The notes under the pieces were generated by a model. That model did not search any database, was not told the DNA's origin, and saw nothing but the letters and a program-made list of their open reading frames with translations. Shown piece by piece: positions 27,488 to 37,131 of a stretch of DNA of 64,000 nucleotides. Origin of the DNA: Saprospirales bacterium (GTDB lineage: Bacteria > Bacteroidota > Bacteroidia > Chitinophagales > Saprospiraceae); NCBI GenBank assembly GCA_016703765.1, contig JADJBL010000010.1:1-64000 (forward strand). The letters are read 5' to 3'. Position numbers and translations under genes: made by a program. Numbering within the stretch: position 1 is the first letter of the stretch; each line of letters opens with the position of its first letter.

Positions 27488-30067
27488 ATGAAAAATCCAC
27501 GGTCCATGAATGTATCTCGACTCGGCCTTAAACTCGTGCCTTACTTCCTATGGGGCCTGACGGCTTTCATGGTGGGGGGAAGTAATACGGCCCATGCCCA
27601 GGGGGATCTGGAGTACCTCTCCTTTGACGTTGTCATTGGCGAGACACTTACCTATTCTTTTTATTCCACCCCTCCATATCTTCCACAGTTAGACCAATAC
27701 GGCTCCTATCCAGCCTATGGCACGGCCGACCTCCCGGGCCCCGGCCACTTGGGCGTTCCCGGAAACAATATTCTGACCTACATTCCTACCGTTACTTACC
27801 CTGCTATCGATACCATTTACATCAAATACTGGCGCTGGGTCAATGGGATGTACCGGAATATCACCCTGGTCATTGAGGTGAATATCGTTCCCTCCATCGT
27901 TACCGCCGTGGATGACTATGCCGTGACTGATGAAAATGCCCCTGTCGTCATCGATGTGCTTTACAACGACTTCTGGAACGGGGATATCCTTCGCATCGCC
28001 GACGTCCCTCTGGTGAACAACGGCTCCTTTTCGCTCAATGCCGACAGTACCCTGGTCACCTTCACTCCGTCCTCCGGGTTCTCCGGAATAGCTCACTTCA
28101 ACTACACGATCTGCGATGATATCGGTACCTGCGATATGGCTACGGTTTCCGTGGCTGTTATGGCATCCAATGTCCCCATCGCTGATACCTTATATGTGAT
28201 AGCGCGTAAGAATGTGCCGCGCGAACTCCTATTCGCCCTGGAAGGCTACCACCTCGTCAGCGGTCCATCCCACGGAACCATAGACTCTACCACCGAAGAC
28301 TATCCGATCTACATTCCCGCCAATAACTATACGGGGCCGGATGAGATCCTTTTTGAAAAGACCGAAAACGGAACGACCTATCAAAAACTGGTCATCGTCG
28401 ATGTACTCAACATCACCCAACCAAACGACTTCGTTTTCGACGACTTTTCGGCTACCATAGCGCAACAATCTATTGAAATTGACGCCCTGGCCAATGACCT
28501 GGGAGGGGATTATCTCGTCGGCGTGGCAGTCGTTCAGCAACCCGCCAACGGAACAGTCGTCAACCTCGGGGGCGGCCACTTCGAATATACACCTCACAAC
28601 GGCTACTCCGAAGGGGTCGACCATTTTGTCTACCGCGCCTATAAACCCAACTATTCCGAGCTGGAATACGGAGACGTGTATGTGACGGTCAGCAATTACG
28701 TTCCGGCACAGAGCACCTTCGCGCTTTCGACGCCCAAAAACGTGCCCCTGGTCCTCAGTTATAATATTCCCGTCACCGATTACGACCTCACCGTTACAGT
28801 CGAACCGGACCATGGAGATATCGCCTATTTCCCGGGCCATCAAACGGTCACCCTTTACGGACAGACCTTTGAAGGATACAACCTGCTGGTGTATGTTCCC
28901 GATTCGAATGTCGTCAATATTGTCGACGATTTTGAATTCGAATACTGCGTTGCAACTGCCCAGAACTGTCCCTCCAAGATCGTGAAGATCGATGTGGCGC
29001 TTCTGGACATTGTCGTATCGCCCGACCAATTCTGTGTGGGCAATAATTGCGTATGGGCCGGCGATACAAACTCCGATGGCGTGGTCAATATGGAAGACCT
29101 CCTTCCCCTCGGCCTTTGCATGGGGGATGTCGGCGTTTCGCGCTCCAACCCGGACCTGACCCAGTGGTTTGGTCAATACGGAGATAACTGGAATAATATT
29201 TTCTTCGACTTCCCCGTCGACCAAAAGCATATCGACGCAGATGGCAACGGTATTGTAGGCGGTGCAGATACACTGGCCATTTCCAATTTCTATCTGGAAC
29301 AACACTCCTTTGTTCCGGTTTCTGCCCCCCCCGCCATCGACGTGCCGCTTTACTTTTACGAAGAAAGCGTTACTCCTGTGGAAGGAGGTGATCTGGTCGT
29401 GTTGCAGATCTGGCTTGGCAATCCCGACGATCAACTCGCCGTGGATATGTACGGTTTTACCTTCTCCATGACCTACGAACCGGAACTGGTCCTTCCCGAA
29501 AGCGTTCAAATCGACTTCCTTCCGGAAAGCTGGATGTCCTATAATTCTCCAGTCCTCCATTTGGCCAAGAAACCCTTCGATGGAAGGGTGGACGCAGGCT
29601 TTACCAGAACCAGCGGGCTGTCGGAAACGGGCTACGGCGGCGTAGCTACGCTCGGCTTTGTGATCGTCGAGGATATTGAAGGAGTTCGTCTGAAGGACGA
29701 CTATATAGACATCAAACTGGAAAATGTCCGGGCAATGAACAGCGCCGGGAATATGGTCAGCCTGCCGGAACACTCCATCCGTATTCCCTTCCGCAAGGAG
29801 GGAGAAATCGTACCCGGCGAGAATCCTTTGATGGTATATCCAAACCCCGCAAACGAATACGCCCAGATACATTTGAACGGCAAGGATAACCTGTTGGACG
29901 ATATTCAACTATTTTCCGCAGCCGGTGTACTGATCGCCGAGTACAAAAACGTTGATACGAAAGATTTTGTCATTCCGGTTTACGATTTGGCCCCGGGCTT
30001 CTACCTCGTCCGCGCCCATTCCCAAACCGGCGCCTTGTTTACCGGAAAACTTCAGGTGCTCCGCTAA
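27488..30067 (+). CDS. Multidomain surface protein with Ig/cadherin-like repeats, dockerin-like motif and T9SS sorting domain
   Basis: This 859-residue protein has a signal peptide ending near NTAHAQG. Bacterial cadherin-like/Ig modules follow, each marked by variants of DDYAVTDENAPVVIDVLYNDFW and FTPSSGFSGIAHFNYTICD, a module type seen in adhesins. Between about residues 515 and 610 are two calcium-loop segments (GDTNSDGVVNMEDLLPLG; DADGNGIVGGADTLAIS) resembling a dockerin type I pair. A cohesin-like beta domain follows, then the T9SS sorting domain (MVYPNPANEYAQIHL..LAPGFYLVRAHS). It is likely exported by the type IX system and held at the cell surface; adhesion is the likeliest role. It is intact and has its own terminator. 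Confidence 0.85.
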   Translation: MKNPRSMNVSRLGLKLVPYFLWGLTAFMVGGSNTAHAQGDLEYLSFDVVIGETLTYSFYSTPPYLPQLDQYGSYPAYGTADLPGPGHLGVPGNNILTYIPTVTYPAIDTIYIKYWRWVNGMYRNITLVIEVNIVPSIVTAVDDYAVTDENAPVVIDVLYNDFWNGDILRIADVPLVNNGSFSLNADSTLVTFTPSSGFSGIAHFNYTICDDIGTCDMATVSVAVMASNVPIADTLYVIARKNVPRELLFALEGYHLVSGPSHGTIDSTTEDYPIYIPANNYTGPDEILFEKTENGTTYQKLVIVDVLNITQPNDFVFDDFSATIAQQSIEIDALANDLGGDYLVGVAVVQQPANGTVVNLGGGHFEYTPHNGYSEGVDHFVYRAYKPNYSELEYGDVYVTVSNYVPAQSTFALSTPKNVPLVLSYNIPVTDYDLTVTVEPDHGDIAYFPGHQTVTLYGQTFEGYNLLVYVPDSNVVNIVDDFEFEYCVATAQNCPSKIVKIDVALLDIVVSPDQFCVGNNCVWAGDTNSDGVVNMEDLLPLGLCMGDVGVSRSNPDLTQWFGQYGDNWNNIFFDFPVDQKHIDADGNGIVGGADTLAISNFYLEQHSFVPVSAPPAIDVPLYFYEESVTPVEGGDLVVLQIWLGNPDDQLAVDMYGFTFSMTYEPELVLPESVQIDFLPESWMSYNSPVLHLAKKPFDGRVDAGFTRTSGLSETGYGGVATLGFVIVEDIEGVRLKDDYIDIKLENVRAMNSAGNMVSLPEHSIRIPFRKEGEIVPGENPLMVYPNPANEYAQIHLNGKDNLLDDIQLFSAAGVLIAEYKNVDTKDFVIPVYDLAPGFYLVRAHSQTGALFTGKLQVLR

Positions 30068-30128
30068 CAAGCTGTAAACTTGTGTTCGAGATTATTCATT
30101 TATATTCGTGGAATTTTATCATTGCTTG

Positions 30129-30158
30129 AAGTCGCACATTCTGTGCGACTTTTTTTTT
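30129..30158 (+). terminator. Intrinsic terminator of the T9SS surface protein gene
   Basis: AAGTCGCAC and GTGCGACTT pair over a five-base loop and are followed by a run of T. Confidence 0.92.
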
Positions 30159-30475
30159 GGCTTTTTGTGGAAAGCCTATGCATTCCGCTCTTTATTCTGA
30201 ATTCTTTATGCGGAAGTAACAAAAGCCATCCCAAATCCCCCAAGACCGTCCATTTGTAAAAGAATGGTTAAAATTTCACAGGGTAAAACTTTTTTCCTTG
30301 TGCGTTTGTATAAATAACTGGAAGAGAAAGGGAAGCCGATCAAAACCTCCTCAGTTTAGTTAAATTAATATCTCACAAATCGAAATTATTTATTCGGTTG
30401 TGGCGTTATCCTAAAAAGCACCTAAAGACACCAAAAGAGACTTAAGACTGTTCATGGGATTATAATTTGTTAGTT
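30159..30475 (+). other. Gene-free stretch upstream of an orphan terminator; possible small RNA
   Basis: No convincing reading frame occurs here on either strand. The stretch is AT-rich and lies between the terminator of the surface protein gene and a second plus-strand terminator at 30478-30511 that has no gene in front of it. A short untranslated transcript is a reasonable guess, but no conserved RNA fold is recognised. A 17-base near-repeat (CATGGGATTATAATTTG) occurs at 30454 and 30575. Confidence 0.3.
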
Positions 30476-30477
30476 GC

Positions 30478-30511
30478 AGGCCGGTTCCACCAGGAACCGG
30501 CCTTTTTTTTT
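30478..30511 (+). terminator. Orphan plus-strand intrinsic terminator
   Basis: AGGCCGGTTCC and GGAACCGGCCT form an 11-base perfect stem with a four-base loop, followed by T8-9. No plus-strand gene precedes it within 300 bases. Confidence 0.9.
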
Positions 30512-30535
30512 GCGCCAGTAGGGAAGGGGTAAATT

Positions 30536-30566
30536 GAAAAGGGCCGCCTTTGGGAAAGCGGCCCTT
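30536..30566 (-). terminator. Terminator of the fructosamine-kinase/LytTR transcript
   Basis: On the minus strand the stem AAGGGCCGC / GCGGCCCTT is followed by TTTTCAATTT. It sits about 125 bases beyond the end of the fructosamine-kinase gene. Confidence 0.75.
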
Positions 30567-30690
30567 CGTGTGCATGGGATTATATTTTGCTAAAGCGGTC
30601 TTTGAAGACGTTCAAATGTACGAAGAAGCTTTCTTTCTGCCAACCATAGGTCAAATTATTTTATGCGAATTTTTTAAATTTAACAAAAGC

Positions 30691-31555
30691 TCAGAATTGG
30701 TCCAGGGTTTCAAGTACCTGCGGGAGGTATCCACGGCCGAAAATGTTGAGGTGGACGAGCAGATAATACAACTGATAGATGGGTATCCGGTTCTCAAATC
30801 CGGGCGCCAGGGGGTAAGATTCTTCGTAAGCCCTGTAAAAACGCCAATCGAAGCCGCTAAAAAGCCGGCTCATGGCGAGGTCCATTTCCCGGTGAGAAAA
30901 GGAAACGGAAGGGTCGACCAAAACCGCCTCAAAAGCCGTCGAGACGAGGTAATTCCCACTCCATAGATCGCCGTGGATCAGAGCAGGGCTCTCCGCAGGG
31001 AATATCTCCGGTAGCTTTGCTTAAAGAGCTTCTATTTGAGAGAGGATTTCAGGGGGAGGAGCCCCAGTTCCAATGCCAGCCGAAACTGCGGCTCCAGCCG
31101 AAGTTCGCGAAAAAAATCCGGCCAGCTGCTCCGGAAGGCGTTTTGCTGGGGAAGCTTTCCAATAAAATTGTCGAAGCCAAGCCCGAATTGTGGGGCCCTG
31201 TTGCGGTGCAATTCGGCAAGGCCGGCCCCAAAAAGCTCCCAAAAAGAAGCCCCTGGGTGCTGCCCTGTTTCGATATACTCCAGTATGAGAAAATGATAAT
31301 CTCCGGCCTGTCCAAAAGAAATGACCTTTGGTATCCGAAGTGGGGAGCGGCCGGACAAAAGGTCCAGCCCCATGGCTTCGGACTCAAAAGGGGAGCGGGC
31401 CAAGGGACCTTCCAGGTATTTCAGAAAAAAGCGCCCTCCTTCGTTTGAACCAGGCAGGAATGAGCGACATCTCCGCCTCCGATAAAACGAGATCCCAGCA
31501 CAGGGCTGCCCAAAACGGCTGTGCACTGCGATTCGAGGACCTCGGGGAGCTTCAT
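30691..31555 (-). pseudogene. Fructosamine/ketosamine-3-kinase family protein, disrupted
   Basis: Joined frames give about 288 residues, the length of the fructosamine-3-kinase family, which phosphorylates sugars on glycated amines. ATG 31555 (MKLPEVLESQ) leads to GGGDVAHSCLVQTKEG. A shift near 31440 gives RFFLKYLEGP and ESEAMGLDLL. A second shift near 31035 and an in-frame TAA near 31021 precede the catalytic loop ALIHGDLWSGNYLV, and VDPSVSFSHREMDLAMSRLFSGF completes the kinase core. The two shifts plus the stop make decay more likely here than in single-shift genes, but sequence error is not excluded. The ATG overlaps the stop of the LytTR gene (ATGA), so the two are translationally coupled. 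Confidence 0.75.
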
Positions 31556-32280
31556 AGACGGCTCTTGTCGATCAGTTCCTGGAGCTCATCCCGGTAGTTT
31601 TTTCCGATCGGCAAGTGCTTGGGTTGGCCTTTTTCAATGACTTCCACCATGTTTCCTATGATGGCGTGGATCTTGCCGATATTGACGATGAAGGAGCGGT
31701 GGATCCGTTTAAACTTTTGCTGTGGAAGCTTGTCTTCCAGGCTTTTCATAGTCTGAAGGGTGATCACGCGCGATAGTTCCAGGCGGATGATCACGTAATC
31801 TTTTAGCCCTTCGATGTACAGGATATCGGCGTAATTGACCTTGACCAGCTTTTTGTCGGCCTTGACGAAAAAATAATCCTCTCCCTCCTCCGGGGCTTGG
31901 GCTTGCGACAATCTGGCGCGTTGTAGTTTGATCTGATCGACGCCCCGATTGACGGCCTTTAAAAAGCGGTCGAAGGAGATAGGTTTGAGCAGGTAGTCCA
32001 GCGCATCCAGTTCAAAACCCTCCAGGGCGTAATTTGGGTAAGCCGTGGTAAAAATGACCAGAGGCGGATCGGCCAGCGATTTGAGAAAATCAATCCCCGT
32101 TATTTGAGGCATCTGGATGTCGAGGAAGATCAGGTCGATCGGCTCCTTTTGCAAAACCTCCAGCGCCTCGAGGGCATTCGTGCAGCGTTTGACGAGCTTG
32201 AGGTCGGCAATCTTCTCGATATAGGTCTCCAGCACATCGAGCGCCAGAGGTTCGTCATCAACAATAAGGGTATTGATCAT
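31552..32280 (-). CDS. LytTR-family response regulator
   Basis: This 242-residue regulator has a receiver domain with VDDEPLALDVL, the phosphoacceptor Asp in DLIFLDIQMPQITG, and the Lys in YLLKPISFDRF. A LytTR DNA-binding domain follows (FFVKADKKLVKVNYADILYIEGLKDYV, FKRIHRSFIVNIGKI). It is the partner of the histidine kinase gene 37 bases upstream. LytTR proteins bind pairs of imperfect direct repeats. The target genes are unknown, and the downstream coupled gene encodes the fructosamine-kinase relic. Confidence 0.95.
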   Translation of the reverse strand: MINTLIVDDEPLALDVLETYIEKIADLKLVKRCTNALEALEVLQKEPIDLIFLDIQMPQITGIDFLKSLADPPLVIFTTAYPNYALEGFELDALDYLLKPISFDRFLKAVNRGVDQIKLQRARLSQAQAPEEGEDYFFVKADKKLVKVNYADILYIEGLKDYVIIRLELSRVITLQTMKSLEDKLPQQKFKRIHRSFIVNIGKIHAIIGNMVEVIEKGQPKHLPIGKNYRDELQELIDKSRL

Positions 32281-32317
32281 AAGGCGATAATTTGTCGAAA
32301 ATAATAATTTTATTGCT

Positions 32318-33385
32318 TCAGGACTCTAAATTAAGGGTGAGATCTATGGTATAATTCATCGGAGCTTCCTTGATCCGGAGTTCGTACTTGCCGGGATAGA
32401 GCAGATCCAGCCTCCTTCTTACGTTCACCAGGCCGATACCCCCGCTTTTCCGGGAATGATCCTGCAGGGGCAGGGATTCTGGCTTGCTGTTTTCGATCTC
32501 CAGGCGCACGGTGTGCTCCTCCACATCCAGTCGGATCTTTACGTATCCCTTGGAGATATGGTGACTTAACCCGTGTTTAAAGCTGTTTTCGACGAAAGGG
32601 ATAAACATGAGCGGGGCAATTTTTTGGTTGCTCACCCTGCCATTGATGTCAAAGCTGATCTCCACGCTTTTTCCCTGCCGTAGCGCCTCCAGATCGAGGT
32701 AGTTTTGGAGATAGTTGACCTCCTTGGTAAGCAATACCTGCTTTTCATTGCATTCGTAAAGCATATACCGCATCATCTCGGACAACTTCAAAACGATCTC
32801 CGGCGCCAGGTCCGATTTTTTAAGCGTTAGGGCGTAGAGGTTGTTCAGGGTGTTGAACAGGAAGTGCGGATTGATCTGAGATTTCAGGAAACGCAACTCG
32901 GACTGCATGGTTTGGGTTTCCAGTTCCTGCATTTCCCGCAGGTGCCTGACCCAGTCCAGCACGATCTTGCCCAGGGTGGAGGAACCGGCAATCAGGAAAG
33001 TGGGAAGGAAAAACCAGTTCATATCGTGTACAAGTTGCCCCTGCGCCTCCGGCAAGTGGGAAAACTTAAAATAATAGATGACCACCTTGATGGGAGTCAC
33101 GGTAAGGACCACCAGGACGAATAAACCAAAGTAGGTCAAAAAACGTTTTTGAGCCAGGTAATTGGGGATCAGGTATAATACGTTGAAGTACACGACGGCA
33201 GCATATATGATGACCGTGATGATCTGGTTGCTCAAAGCAAACCGGAGCGGCTGGCCGCTGTCGAGCATTTCCCAGGCGGTAAATGCGCTGAGGAGTAGGG
33301 CCCAGAAAAGGGTGTGATAGACTATCCGCTGGGACAGGACCGAGAAGGCCCGGCTATGTATCAACTGTCCAACCAATGTGCTCAT
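32318..33385 (-). CDS. LytS/YehU-type sensor histidine kinase
   Basis: This 355-residue kinase has four predicted transmembrane helices in the first 150 residues (for example TLFWALLLSAFTAW, IITVIIYAAVVYFNVLYLIP, FGLFVLVVLTVTPIKVVIYYF). A short coiled linker and the His_kinase domain follow, with the phosphoacceptor His in FLKSQINPHFLFNTLNNLYAL. The ATPase has FIPFVENSFKHG and GGIGLVNVRRRLDLLY. There is no separate sensory domain, so the signal is presumably sensed in the membrane. It forms a two-component pair with the LytTR regulator. Confidence 0.94.
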   Translation of the reverse strand: MSTLVGQLIHSRAFSVLSQRIVYHTLFWALLLSAFTAWEMLDSGQPLRFALSNQIITVIIYAAVVYFNVLYLIPNYLAQKRFLTYFGLFVLVVLTVTPIKVVIYYFKFSHLPEAQGQLVHDMNWFFLPTFLIAGSSTLGKIVLDWVRHLREMQELETQTMQSELRFLKSQINPHFLFNTLNNLYALTLKKSDLAPEIVLKLSEMMRYMLYECNEKQVLLTKEVNYLQNYLDLEALRQGKSVEISFDINGRVSNQKIAPLMFIPFVENSFKHGLSHHISKGYVKIRLDVEEHTVRLEIENSKPESLPLQDHSRKSGGIGLVNVRRRLDLLYPGKYELRIKEAPMNYTIDLTLNLES

Positions 33386-33585
33386 TACTCGCTATCATTT
33401 CCCGGCAAAAATGCCGCCTGCTGTTTTAATCAAGAACCTTATTAGATCAATGGCTGTACCGGGCAGACCAATGGGTTGTTTCATAGCAATTCTTCCGTAC
33501 TTTGAGCTTGAAAATCCCAGTGGTTTTTCCGGCCCCGAATATACACAGAAAAATTCACTGCAAAATTTGCCTAAATCTCCACACC

Positions 33586-34182
33586 ATGAGTTACCAAAAA
33601 CTGGAAGAATACACGCCCGAAATAACAGGGAAACTGAAAGACCATTACCAGGAAATTCTCGACCTCCTCGGCGACAATCCCGCAAGGGAGGGTCTTGAGA
33701 AAACCCCCGAGCGGGCGGCCAAAGCCCTCCAATTTCTGACACAGGGTTATGAGATGGATGCCGAGGAGATCATTCGCTCCGCTATGTTCCGGGAGGATTA
33801 CAGCGAAATGGTCATTGTCAAGGATATCGAGGTCTATTCGCTTTGCGAGCACCACATGCTTCCTTTTTTCGGAAAAGCCCACGTAGCATATATCCCAAAC
33901 GGGTATATTGTGGGCCTGAGCAAAATCCCCCGGGTGATCGACGTATTCGCCCGGCGGCTGCAGGTCCAGGAGCGACTCACCGATCAGATTCTGTGCGCCA
34001 TCCACAACACCCTTCAGCCTCTGGGAGTTGCCGTGGTGATTGAAGCCGCGCACATGTGCATGATGATGCGCGGGGTGCAGAAGCAGAATTCCCTGACGAC
34101 GACTTCGGCGTTTAAGGGAGAATTCCAGCGGGTTCAGACCAGGAATGAATTTTTAAACCTGATAAGCGCAAAACTTCACTAA
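33586..34182 (+). CDS. folE: GTP cyclohydrolase I
   Basis: FolE opens the tetrahydrofolate/pterin pathway, converting GTP to dihydroneopterin triphosphate. It has 198 residues from ATG 33586 (MSYQKLEEY); the open frame further upstream lacks family similarity. Conserved blocks are [39 protein letters not shown] (zinc-binding Cys and His), [23 protein letters not shown] and HMCMMMRGV, which carries the second zinc Cys. fabD starts 12 bases after its stop. Confidence 0.96.
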   Translation: MSYQKLEEYTPEITGKLKDHYQEILDLLGDNPAREGLEKTPERAAKALQFLTQGYEMDAEEIIRSAMFREDYSEMVIVKDIEVYSLCEHHMLPFFGKAHVAYIPNGYIVGLSKIPRVIDVFARRLQVQERLTDQILCAIHNTLQPLGVAVVIEAAHMCMMMRGVQKQNSLTTTSAFKGEFQRVQTRNEFLNLISAKLH

Positions 34183-34194
34183 AACCAACCATTT

Positions 34195-35073
34195 ATGAAG
34201 GCCTACGTTTTCCCCGGGCAGGGGGCACAGTTTGAAGGTATGGGAAAAGATATGTACGAGAACTCCTCCCTTGCCAGAGATTTGTTTGAGCAGGCAAACG
34301 AGATCCTCGGATTCAGGATTTCGGATGTCATGTTTGAAGGTAATGCAGAAGACCTCAAGCAAACCAGGGTCACCCAACCCGCTGTCTTTCTTCATTCCGT
34401 AATCAAAGCCGCCATGGCCGGGGCTGAATTCCAGCCCGCAGCGGTGGCAGGTCATTCCCTGGGCGAGTTCTCCGCCCTCGTAGCCAACAAGACGCTGACT
34501 TTTGAGAACGGCTTGCGGCTGGTTTATCAACGGGCTATGGCCATGCAAAAGGCCTGTGAAATGCAGGAAAGCACCATGGCCGCGGTTCTGGGCCTGGACG
34601 ACGCCCTGGTCGAGCAGGTTTGCAGGGAGATCGACGACGTGGTAGTCCCGGCAAACTACAATTGCCCCGGGCAGCTGGTTATTTCCGGGACCGTGCCAGG
34701 CGTGGAAAAAGCGGTGTCGAGGTTACAGGACCTCGGCGCTTCCAAGGCCATTATCTTGCAGGTCGGGGGCGCCTTCCATTCGCCGCTGATGCAGCCCGCC
34801 AAGGAGGAACTGGAGGCGGCTATTGCTGCTGCAACCTTTGGCGACCCTTCCTGTCCGATCTATCAAAACGTGGACGCCAATCCGACCTCCGACCCCGCGC
34901 AAATCAGAAAAAACCTGATCGACCAACTGACTGCGCCGGTGCGCTGGACCCAGACCATGCTCCACATGATAGGGGACGGAGTTACCGAGATCATCGAAGT
35001 GGGGGGGACGGGTAAGGTTTTGCGGGGCTTTGTGGCCAGGGTCGACCGTCGTTTTCCTACTTCTGCCCTTTAA
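34195..35073 (+). CDS. fabD: Malonyl-CoA:ACP transacylase
   Basis: FabD loads malonyl units onto acyl carrier protein in fatty acid synthesis. Length is 292 residues. It has the N-terminal FPGQGAQFEGMGKDMY, the nucleophile elbow GHSLGEFSALVA (Ser), the oxyanion/substrate Arg in LRLVYQRAMAMQKA, and GGAFHSPLM with the catalytic His. It is co-transcribed with folE upstream and probably with the YqgE-like gene downstream. Confidence 0.97.
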   Translation: MKAYVFPGQGAQFEGMGKDMYENSSLARDLFEQANEILGFRISDVMFEGNAEDLKQTRVTQPAVFLHSVIKAAMAGAEFQPAAVAGHSLGEFSALVANKTLTFENGLRLVYQRAMAMQKACEMQESTMAAVLGLDDALVEQVCREIDDVVVPANYNCPGQLVISGTVPGVEKAVSRLQDLGASKAIILQVGGAFHSPLMQPAKEELEAAIAAATFGDPSCPIYQNVDANPTSDPAQIRKNLIDQLTAPVRWTQTMLHMIGDGVTEIIEVGGTGKVLRGFVARVDRRFPTSAL

Positions 35074-35143
35074 GCGGGGTGGTATTGCGAAATTCAATAA
35101 TGTATGTGATATTTGGAGAATAACGAAAAGGCTTTCACCCCAC

Positions 35144-35701
35144 ATGGAATCAACTAAAGTAAAAAATGGTCAGATCCTGATTGCGGAACCCTTCATGTGG
35201 GACAGCAACTTCAAGCGCTCCGTTATTTTGCTTTGCGACCACAACGAGGAGGGGAGCCTGGGCTTTATTCTCAACAAGCCCCTGGATATGCGCATCGACG
35301 AGTTGATCGCCGATTTTCCGGAATTCGAGGCGCCTGTCTTCTTCGGCGGGCCCGTGCAGACCGACACCGTTCATTACATCCATTCCGTTGGCGATCTTTT
35401 GGAAGGTAGCGCCAAGATATCCCCGGGCGTTTACTGGGGCGGCGATTTTGAGAAATTGAAAGTTCTTATCCGGTCCCAGCTCATCCTCCCAAAGGATATC
35501 CGGTTTTTTGTGGGATATTCCGGCTGGAGCGAGGGGCAATTGAAAGAGGAATTGACGGAGGGATCCTGGGTTATCTCGGAAATGCACGCGAATTATGTAT
35601 TCCGGTCCAATCCGGACGAGCTATGGACGGAGGCCATGACCCACAAAGGAGATGCTTTTACGGTCATCGCCCAAATGCCGGATTATATTAACTGGAACTA
35701 G
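35144..35701 (+). CDS. YqgE/AlgH family protein
   Basis: This 185-residue cytoplasmic protein of the UPF0301/YqgE family has the typical blocks GQILIAEPFMWDSNFKRSVILLCDHNEEGSLGFILNKPL, FFGGPVQTDTVHYIHS and RFFVGYSGWSEGQLKEEL, and ends with a conserved aromatic tail. The ATG at 35144 is chosen because upstream codons have no similarity. Biochemical function is unsettled; AlgH was named for an effect on alginate regulation in Pseudomonas. It lies about 70 bases after fabD and 5 bases from the end of the convergent M23 gene. Confidence 0.92.
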   Translation: MESTKVKNGQILIAEPFMWDSNFKRSVILLCDHNEEGSLGFILNKPLDMRIDELIADFPEFEAPVFFGGPVQTDTVHYIHSVGDLLEGSAKISPGVYWGGDFEKLKVLIRSQLILPKDIRFFVGYSGWSEGQLKEELTEGSWVISEMHANYVFRSNPDELWTEAMTHKGDAFTVIAQMPDYINWN

Positions 35702-35706
35702 GCCAA

Positions 35707-37059
35707 TTAGAGGCTCGGTGAGACGGTAGGTTCGCCCGATGCCGTTTTATCCTCTTCTCCGCATTCCGGATCGGAAGCAGCCGCAAGATCCTGAAACATC
35801 TGAAGGTATTTATCGCGAACGATCTTGAAACCGGGCAGCTCTTCTTTGGGTAGCGGAAGGGGAGGAGGAAAGTTCAGGTTCAGGTGGTTGACCTGTTTGC
35901 CATTTTTCCAGAATCTGAAACAAACATGGGGGCCGGTGGCCAAACCGGTCGATCCGACATAGCCGATTACCTGCCCCTGGCGAACATGAACGCCCTTGCG
36001 AATTCCGCTGGCAAATTTTTGCATGTGCAGGTATTGGGTCTGATATGCATCGTCGTGTTTGATCTTTACAAAATTGCCATTTCCACCGGTGTAGGAAGCC
36101 TCGGTGACCACGCCGTCCCCAACCGCGTAGATCGGGGTGCCATAGGGCGCCGCGTAATCGGTGCCGAGGTGGGGGCGTGTCCTTTTTAAGATGGGGTGGA
36201 AACGGTTCATATTAAAATAGGAGGAGATCCGGGAGTACTTCACCGGGGCTTTCAGGAAGGATTTTTTCATGGGCCTCCCTTCCAGGTCGTAGTATCCGGC
36301 GATGTCGCCATGTTCATACCAAATGGCGTAGTATTCATTGCCGGAGGTATTGTAGTAGGCGGCATACACATTGCCCACGCCAACCTGCTCTCCGTCGATC
36401 TGGTTCTCTTCGAAAACGAGGCGGAACTCATCGCCTTTTTGCAAATGGTGAAAGTCGATGGACCATTGCAGGGCGTCTTCCATTTTGGCAGTGAGCTCGT
36501 AGCTCAGGCCATTGTCGACCATCGTCTGCCAAAGCGAGCTCTCCAGTAGGCCGTCGGCCGTGCGCACTTCCTTTTGAACAGGGCGCTCCACACGCTCCAC
36601 TTCCAGGTCGCCTTTGAGGTGGAACACGATGTATTCGTAGACATTGGGTTCGTAAATGAAATAATCAGCGCCCTGGGTGGGATCTTTTGCCAAGATCATG
36701 AATGGCTTGCCCTTCTGCATTTTGCGAAGGTCGAAAACGCCTTGCGAATTGGCTACGATCTTGTCGATCGTGGGATAGTCGACGCCTCTTGCCGTCAGCA
36801 TGTCCCCAAAAACCTTGTTGGGCTCGATAGTCCCTTCCGTAACCTGGAAGGTATCGATCGCAAAGCCGTATTTAAGGGTGGGGACGACGATCGGGAAACT
36901 TCCCAGATCAATTTCATCAGATCCGGAGACCGAGGCCTGGAAATTTTGCTGATTGGTTTGGTAGGCCAAAAATGCTACTCCTGAAAACACCATCGCACTT
37001 GCGACGAACGTGAGGGCCGTTCTGCTGAACAGCTTCCTGGTTATATCCGTTAAATTCAC
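35707..37059 (-). CDS. M23-family peptidoglycan metallopeptidase
   Basis: This membrane-anchored envelope endopeptidase has about 451 residues. An N-terminal helix (ALTFVASAMVFSGVAFLAY) is followed by an OapA-like/LysM-like region and the M23 domain: RPHLGTDYAAPYGTPIYAVGDG (zinc His and Asp), the ILHM-type QTQYLHMQKF, and GPHVCFRFWKNGKQVNHL. In the last motif the second His of the usual HxH is replaced by Cys, a variant I have seen in Bacteroidota relatives. I start at GTG 37059 (VNLTDITRKLF). The open frame goes back to 37161, but an almost ideal promoter (37132-37162) lies inside that extension. The gene is divergent from purM. Confidence 0.88.
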   Translation of the reverse strand: MNLTDITRKLFSRTALTFVASAMVFSGVAFLAYQTNQQNFQASVSGSDEIDLGSFPIVVPTLKYGFAIDTFQVTEGTIEPNKVFGDMLTARGVDYPTIDKIVANSQGVFDLRKMQKGKPFMILAKDPTQGADYFIYEPNVYEYIVFHLKGDLEVERVERPVQKEVRTADGLLESSLWQTMVDNGLSYELTAKMEDALQWSIDFHHLQKGDEFRLVFEENQIDGEQVGVGNVYAAYYNTSGNEYYAIWYEHGDIAGYYDLEGRPMKKSFLKAPVKYSRISSYFNMNRFHPILKRTRPHLGTDYAAPYGTPIYAVGDGVVTEASYTGGNGNFVKIKHDDAYQTQYLHMQKFASGIRKGVHVRQGQVIGYVGSTGLATGPHVCFRFWKNGKQVNHLNLNFPPPLPLPKEELPGFKIVRDKYLQMFQDLAAASDPECGEEDKTASGEPTVSPSL

Positions 37060-37131
37060 TTTTCCCGTTTTTTTAGCAATGCCATGCTCCCAAAAGGAAG
37101 CATTTATCAATGTGTTTGACAAAACGCTCCG

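Noticed and set aside
28229..29908. A 559-residue antisense frame under the T9SS surface protein
   Set aside because: Same explanation: codon-bias shadow without recognisable domains or start signals.
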